A stretch of 64,000 bases of DNA from CAZEQJ01 sp964514385. GTDB lineage: Bacteria > Bacteroidota > Bacteroidia > Cytophagales > Cyclobacteriaceae. A model generated the notes under the pieces. The model saw only the letters and a list, made by a program, of their open reading frames with translations. It was not told the origin of the DNA and did not search any database. Below are positions 59,878-64,000 of this stretch, one piece after another (position 1 is the stretch's first letter; each line of letters opens with the position of its first letter). Location of the stretch: positions 1-64,000 of the forward strand of contig CAZEQJ010000001.1 of NCBI GenBank assembly GCA_964514385.1, written 5' to 3'. Made by a program: the position numbers and the translations under genes.

Positions 59878-60685
59878 ATCTGATTTTAGCCGTCTGCGGA
59901 TGCTTCAGGCCTCTCACATCTTCGAGCACTGCTTTTACCGAGCCTACCAGTATTTTGGCTTCTACCTGCAACGGAACCCGGTTTTTGTCATCTGTTACCC
60001 ATACTGTCATACCTTCACCTTCATTGAACATAGTGCCCTCAACCAGTAAAGGTGAAAATTTAATGGTATTATACATCTCACCGTGACGGGTAGTAAATAC
60101 CTCTTTACCCAGGTAACGAATGTACAGCTCATCGAATATTTCATTATCAATTATAAGCCGAATCGGTATGATTTCATTTTTTGCAATACCATCAAAGTCC
60201 AGATTGCGTGCTATATAAATCATGGTGAGAACATCATATGTGCATTCTTTGACATAGAATGTATCCCTTTCCAGGTCTTTTTTAGAGTTCCATGATGAGG
60301 TAGTGATTTTAATGTTCTCCGGGCGGTATTCGTACCAGAATTCATTTTTTACTTTAAAACCCCCTTCACTGGTATTGCGGCGATAATATACCGGCCGGAT
60401 ATCATTTTTCCGGACGACTGTCTCAAATGTATCACGCACCGTAAACATCCAATCGTATTTTCTCAGCGTGGCACCATAGCCCCTGAGTTTAAAGTGCTGC
60501 CGGCCTTTGTAAAATATATCTTCTACCTCAAAGAAGACCTCCCCGGCATCCACCCATATCCAACCCCAGTTGTATACGGCAGCGTATTTGGCCCACTCCC
60601 CCGACTCAAACGTATCGTTGTTTGTGATACACTGCGCATAGGTCAATTGTATAGAAAATATTAGTAGTAAAAGTCTAAATGCCAT
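59876..60685 (-). CDS. DUF3108 domain protein, exported
   Basis: A 269-residue exported protein: signal peptide (MAFRLLLLIFSIQLTYAQ), then the DUF3108 fold, seen in F-K-L-R-G-Y-G-A-T, D-T-F-E-T-V-V, Y-D-V-L-T-M-I-Y-I-A-R and W-V-T-D-D-K-N-R-V-P-L-Q. The family is periplasmic, of unknown function, and may bind a lipid or act as an envelope maintenance factor. ATG 60685 lies one base past the stop of the hydrolase-OsmC gene, so the pair form an operon. Confidence 0.85.
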   Translation of the reverse strand: MAFRLLLLIFSIQLTYAQCITNNDTFESGEWAKYAAVYNWGWIWVDAGEVFFEVEDIFYKGRQHFKLRGYGATLRKYDWMFTVRDTFETVVRKNDIRPVYYRRNTSEGGFKVKNEFWYEYRPENIKITTSSWNSKKDLERDTFYVKECTYDVLTMIYIARNLDFDGIAKNEIIPIRLIIDNEIFDELYIRYLGKEVFTTRHGEMYNTIKFSPLLVEGTMFNEGEGMTVWVTDDKNRVPLQVEAKILVGSVKAVLEDVRGLKHPQTAKIR

Positions 60686-60686
60686 A

Positions 60687-61889
60687 TCAGGTAAGATACG
60701 AGGTATCAACGTGAATACCACCCTCTAATGTTTTATGAACCGGACATTTATTTGCTATCTGAATGAGGCGCAACCGCTGGTCATCCGTAATATCGCCCAC
60801 AAATTCGAGTTGCCTGCTTATTTTTCCAAGCTTATCGCTCACTTCGTCGTCGCATTTTTCTTCAGCATAGGTATGATCAATGGACATATGTACTTTGACT
60901 TCTTTGAGGTCGATTTTCTTACGTTTGGCATACATTTGCAATGTCATACCTGTGCAGGCTCCCAAAGACGACATCAAAAGTTCATATGGGTCTGGGCCAA
61001 GGTCATGACCGCCGGGTACATTAGCCGGCTCATCAGCAAGCGATATATGTGCACCAGCCTTTATATCGGTAGCAAGCGACTCCTCACCGGTACGCGTCAC
61101 CACTTCGAGATGTGTAGCCAGCTCCGGTTCCTTCCTATCACTGATGTATCGGTGAACCCATGCGGCAATGGTCATACCTACGTACTCTGCATCTTCTTTA
61201 TTGCTGAGCAGATGGTCAGCTTTGTCCAGCGATACAAAGCTTTTGGGGTGGCGTGCTGCCTGGTAAAGATCCGCTGCATTATCGATCCCCACGATTTTAT
61301 CCTGGGGTGAATGAAAAATAAGCAATGGCTTATTCCGAAGATTTTCTGCTGGTTTATGATTTTCCAGGTCGTCAATGAATTGCTTTTTAACTGTAAATGG
61401 TCTCCCTCCGATATTTACCTGCACCTTACCTTCGGCTTTGAGCTGGGGTATGTCATCTTTGAACAGATGAGTCACATGAGATGGAGCAAAGGGTGCGCCT
61501 ATGGTCACTAACGCTTCTACAGAAGGTATAAGTCCGGAGGCTCGCACCACAGCCGCACCTCCAAGTGAGTGGCCGATAAGGAGTCGCGGAGCTTTAATCT
61601 TTTCCTTCATATAGTTTGCTGCTGTTAGCAGATCCGAAATCTGAGATGAGAAGTTTGTATCAGCAAAATCACCCTCACTTTCACCAAGACCAGTGAAATC
61701 AAACCTCATTACGGCTATACCTTCCTGGTTGAGGGCACGTGAAATGTTCACTACGGCATTTAGGTTTTTATTGCATGTAAAGCAATGTGCAAATATGGCA
61801 CAGGCTTTTATTCTGCCCACCGGAAAGTCAATACGGCCAGCAATATCGATGCCGTCAGAGCTCTTGAATGTAATATTTTGAAATTTCAT
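60687..61889 (-). CDS. Alpha/beta hydrolase-OsmC fusion protein
   Basis: A 400-residue two-domain enzyme. The N-terminal alpha/beta hydrolase (1-250) has the nucleophile Ser108 in GHSLGG, an oxyanion-side A-H-C-F-T motif and a late acid/His pair (H-S-P-Q-D-K; K-A-D-H-L-L). The C-terminal OsmC/Ohr-like domain (about 262-400) has two redox Cys, in SSLGACTGMTLQM and NKCPVHKTL, that reduce organic hydroperoxides. The combination is a known Bacteroidota/Proteobacteria architecture. I infer removal of oxidised lipids or esters: hydrolase frees, OsmC reduces. I use the ATG at 61889; the ORF extends upstream only through non-family sequence. Confidence 0.92.
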   Translation of the reverse strand: MKFQNITFKSSDGIDIAGRIDFPVGRIKACAIFAHCFTCNKNLNAVVNISRALNQEGIAVMRFDFTGLGESEGDFADTNFSSQISDLLTAANYMKEKIKAPRLLIGHSLGGAAVVRASGLIPSVEALVTIGAPFAPSHVTHLFKDDIPQLKAEGKVQVNIGGRPFTVKKQFIDDLENHKPAENLRNKPLLIFHSPQDKIVGIDNAADLYQAARHPKSFVSLDKADHLLSNKEDAEYVGMTIAAWVHRYISDRKEPELATHLEVVTRTGEESLATDIKAGAHISLADEPANVPGGHDLGPDPYELLMSSLGACTGMTLQMYAKRKKIDLKEVKVHMSIDHTYAEEKCDDEVSDKLGKISRQLEFVGDITDDQRLRLIQIANKCPVHKTLEGGIHVDTSYLT

Positions 61890-61958
61890 AGAACCTTTTT
61901 TAAAAAGTTTCGGTAAAAGTGATACGTGCAAGTTAATATTTGAAACTTTAAAAAAACT

Positions 61959-62243
61959 ATGAAAGCGATATGGAATGGTCAGATTCTGGCCGAAAGTGAT
62001 GAAACCATTATCATTGAAGGTAATCATTACTTTCCACCTGAATCCATTAATAAGGAATTTTTCAGTACCACCGATAGTCACACAGTTTGCCCATGGAAAG
62101 GAGAAGCGTCATATTATGATATCAAGGTCAATGGCGATACCAACGAGGATGCCGCATGGTACTACCCTTCACCCAAGGAGGCGGCGCTAAAGATCAAAGA
62201 CTATGTAGCTTTCTGGCATGGTGTGGAAGTAACGAACTCCTAA
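61959..62243 (+). CDS. DUF427 domain protein
   Basis: A 94-residue DUF427 protein: A-I-W-N-G-Q-I-L-A-E-S-D, V-E-G-N-H-Y-F-P-P-E-like stretch, then SHTVCPWKGEASYYDI and AAWYYPSPKEAALKIKDYV. The family is small, soluble and without a settled biochemical role. It is divergent from the hydrolase-OsmC gene (69 bases between starts), so a shared stress role is possible. Confidence 0.9.
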   Translation: MKAIWNGQILAESDETIIIEGNHYFPPESINKEFFSTTDSHTVCPWKGEASYYDIKVNGDTNEDAAWYYPSPKEAALKIKDYVAFWHGVEVTNS

Positions 62244-62254
62244 TCCCGCTAATC

Positions 62255-62458
62255 ATGAGGCGGCTTCGCAAAAGCATATTTTTAGTGCTGTTGATATTGT
62301 TGCTGCTAAACATCAGTATCATTATAAAGAAATGGCAAAGTGAAAATTTGCTGACCCGGCTGAAGACAAAGGCAGGAAACTCCCTGGTAATTGGCGTACA
62401 TGAAATATATATTGAACTGGAAACTTTGGTAAAAAACTATACATTTGAAGCCCGGTGA
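62255..62458 (+). CDS. Small membrane protein coupled to a radical SAM gene
   Basis: A 67-residue protein: basic N-terminus (MRRLRKS), one strong membrane helix at about 8-24, then a 43-residue soluble part ending Y-T-F-E-A-R. The ATG at 62255 is 11 bases past the DUF427 stop. Its TGA overlaps the ATG of the radical SAM gene (TGATG), which points to translational coupling. No family recognised. It could be a membrane partner or, less likely, a peptide substrate of the enzyme. Confidence 0.6.
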   Translation: MRRLRKSIFLVLLILLLLNISIIIKKWQSENLLTRLKTKAGNSLVIGVHEIYIELETLVKNYTFEAR

Positions 62459-63486
62459 TGAAGGTGCCTCATTTGTACGATTCTATAAATTTTATATCGA
62501 AGTCCTCCTACCCTAAAGCGCTCAACTTTTTCCAGTTGTGGAGCAGCTTCCGGAGATCGCGCAGGCTGGGTCTGCCTGAGATAAGCGGATTTCCAGCCTC
62601 TATTGCCATAGAACCTACGACTTCATGTAATTTGCGATGCCCGGAGTGCCCCAGCGGACTGAGGTCCTTTACCAGAGCCACCGGTTCACTTGATCCTGGT
62701 CTTTTTCGTAAAGTAGCCGACGAACTCAAAGAACACCTCGTTAATCTGACATTTTATTTTCAGGGCGAACCATATCTTAACCCTCATTTTCTGGATATGG
62801 TAGAGCATGCCAGTGACAACAATATTTACACGATGACCAGCACTAATGCGCACTACCTGCATAAAGATGAAAAGGTAAAGCAGACAGTGCGATCCGGGCT
62901 GAGCCGCATCATCATCAGTATTGATGGCATCACCCAGGCATCGTATCAGGATTATCGTGTAGGAGGCAAGCTTGACCGGGTTATCGAGGGTACAAAAAAC
63001 CTGGTGAGCTGGAAGAAAAAGTTGCGCTCAATGACACCACATATTGTCTGGCAGTTTTTAGTTAGCGGAAAGAATGAGCATGAAATTGGCGCATTGCATC
63101 AGCTGGCGAAATCGCTGGGCGTAAACGAAGTAAAGCTAAAGTCTATTCAGGTGTATGATTTTGAGCACGGGTCACCTCTTATTCCACAAAATGAAAAATA
63201 TTCACGGTACAGAAAACTCAAAAATGGTAAATACGAAATTAAAAATAAGCTAGAGGACCACTGCTGGAAAATGTGGCACAGCGCTGTCATCACATGGGAT
63301 GGAAACGTGCTTCCTTGCTGTTTCGACAAAGATGGGCAATATGTGATGGGGAATGTAACAGAAACATCATTTGAAGACATCTGGTATGGGGATACGTACC
63401 AGAATTTCCGTAAAACACTTTTAAAAGGGCGAAAAGAGATAGACATTTGCAGAAATTGTTCAGAAGGCACACCAGTCTGGGTATAG
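62458..63486 (+). CDS. Radical SAM/SPASM domain protein
   Basis: A 342-residue radical SAM enzyme. The 4Fe-4S Cys triad is C57-N-L-R-C61-P-E-C64, in TTSCNLRCPECPSG, followed by FYFQGEPYLNP and IIISIDGITQASY. The C-terminal SPASM domain supplies further cluster ligands: DHCWKMWH, NVLPCCFDKDG and DICRNCSEG. SPASM enzymes often modify peptides or proteins, but this subgroup also includes enzymes with small-molecule or unknown substrates. ATG 62458 overlaps the small membrane gene stop; a GTG at 62455 is one codon earlier. Confidence 0.9.
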   Translation: MKVPHLYDSINFISKSSYPKALNFFQLWSSFRRSRRLGLPEISGFPASIAIEPTTSCNLRCPECPSGLRSFTRATGSLDPGLFRKVADELKEHLVNLTFYFQGEPYLNPHFLDMVEHASDNNIYTMTSTNAHYLHKDEKVKQTVRSGLSRIIISIDGITQASYQDYRVGGKLDRVIEGTKNLVSWKKKLRSMTPHIVWQFLVSGKNEHEIGALHQLAKSLGVNEVKLKSIQVYDFEHGSPLIPQNEKYSRYRKLKNGKYEIKNKLEDHCWKMWHSAVITWDGNVLPCCFDKDGQYVMGNVTETSFEDIWYGDTYQNFRKTLLKGRKEIDICRNCSEGTPVWV

Positions 63487-63490
63487 CATT

Positions 63491-63970
63491 ATGGCAGAAG
63501 AAATCTCAATATCAGGAAGTACGAAAGCTGAAATTTACAGTGCATTATTACCACAGCTAAAGGGGTTGATGCAAGGCGAGCCTAACATCATCGCCAACCT
63601 GGCCAATATTGCTGCCGGCCTTAAGGAAGCCTTTGGGTTCTTTTGGGTTGGCTTTTATCTTGTGGAGGATGGGGAGCTGGTACTTGCCCCATTTCAGGGT
63701 CCGGTGGCCTGTACACGCATACAAAAAGGCAAAGGCGTATGTGGCACCGCCTGGGAGAACGATGAGGTGATCATTGTGGAGGATGTGGAGCAGTTTCCGG
63801 GGCACATTGCCTGTAATGCTGCATCAAAATCTGAAATCGTCCTTCCCATCCATAAAAACGGTGTCGTAACAGGTGTACTCGATATCGACTCCGACTCATT
63901 AAATGACTTTGACGAAACAGACAGGAAATTCCTGCTGGAAGTTGTGAAGCTAATAGAAACCATAATTTAA
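63491..63970 (+). CDS. Free methionine-(R)-sulfoxide reductase (GAF domain)
   Basis: A 159-residue GAF-domain reductase. Three Cys are spaced exactly as in fRMsr (C74, C84, C108: gaps of 10 and 24), in PVACTRIQKGKGVCGTAW and GHIACNAASKSEIVLP. It reduces free (not protein-bound) methionine-R-sulfoxide with thioredoxin as donor. Starts 4 bases past the radical SAM stop, so part of the same operon. Confidence 0.94.
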   Translation: MAEEISISGSTKAEIYSALLPQLKGLMQGEPNIIANLANIAAGLKEAFGFFWVGFYLVEDGELVLAPFQGPVACTRIQKGKGVCGTAWENDEVIIVEDVEQFPGHIACNAASKSEIVLPIHKNGVVTGVLDIDSDSLNDFDETDRKFLLEVVKLIETII

Positions 63971-64000
63971 TGTCTTACAAGCTATCATCCGAATTTGGAT

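Noticed and set aside
1..64000. tRNA/rRNA genes, CRISPR arrays, prophage, insertion sequences, defence islands
   Set aside because: No tRNA-like T-loop and acceptor pairs, no regularly spaced identical repeats with spacers, no transposase, integrase, nuclease or phage structural ORFs were recognised by eye; a tool search could still find weak cases.

Overview
The window reads as a compact chromosomal segment of a Bacteroidota bacterium, most likely a marine-type member of the Cytophagales. The evidence is the gene content: two type IX secretion (T9SS) cargo proteins, one with a type A and one with a type B sorting domain; a HYC_CC_PP / HMA / TonB-receptor operon; an ABC permease fused to an M1 peptidase; an alpha/beta-hydrolase-OsmC fusion; and an UpxY/RfaH-like NusG paralogue. 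Many genes are also preceded by the Bacteroidota -7 promoter motif TAnnTTTG, and Shine-Dalgarno sequences are rare. I see no rRNA, tRNA, CRISPR, prophage or insertion sequence. The assignment to order is inference.

Layout. 1-1000 is a repeat-rich, mostly non-coding stretch (diverged 240-base repeats, a degenerate 8-base tandem array, hairpins) with one small coiled-coil ORF. 1-5.5 kb then carries a SemiSWEET sugar transporter, an orphan NusG-like antiterminator and a 1055-residue T9SS type B surface protein. 5.5-22.5 kb is housekeeping: LpxH-like phosphoesterase, metG, typA, a DECR-type reductase, an OmpA lipoprotein, a cystathionine synthase/lyase, an ABC/M1-peptidase exporter pair, galE, a thioesterase, pcm, ribE and a LytTR regulator. 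22.4-26.9 kb holds PAP2, hemF and a second, short DnaE-type polymerase behind a striking tandem-dyad operator. 27-30.2 kb is a Leloir galactose operon (mutarotase-galK-galT). 30.2-33.2 kb is a metal-linked TonB-receptor operon. 33.3-38.5 kb is alaS-gatB-TlpA lipoprotein. 38.5-42.1 kb is M23 peptidase-CapA-MerR-dprA, divergent from alaS through overlapping promoters. 42.1-46.1 kb holds cysS-yidD-hisI, HMG-CoA lyase and a nitrilase. 46.1-52.8 kb is an exopolysaccharide export and kinase operon (Wzc, Wza, Wzc, epimerase). 53.2-58.8 kb is an 1822-residue T9SS type A protein with a tiny PID-type partner. 58.8-64 kb has a sigma-54-type promoter in front of a secreted Arg/Ser-rich protein, then DUF3108, hydrolase-OsmC, DUF427, a small membrane protein coupled to a radical SAM/SPASM enzyme, and a free-methionine sulfoxide reductase.

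How the genes work together. The exopolysaccharide operon supplies a Wza channel and two BY-kinase/Wzc chain-length regulators plus a UDP-sugar epimerase. galE and the distant galMKT operon together complete the Leloir pathway. The two large T9SS cargos are cell-surface or secreted proteins that depend on a secretion machine encoded elsewhere. Genes are often packed with 1-8 base overlaps (TAATG, ATGA), so translational coupling is common.

I did not find a clearly new defence or biosynthetic system. The best leads are the radical SAM enzyme coupled to a 67-residue membrane peptide, the dyad operator in front of the accessory polymerase, the near-perfect sigma-54 promoter, the overlapping divergent alaS promoter palindrome, and a 41-base tandem duplication that separated two convergent genes.
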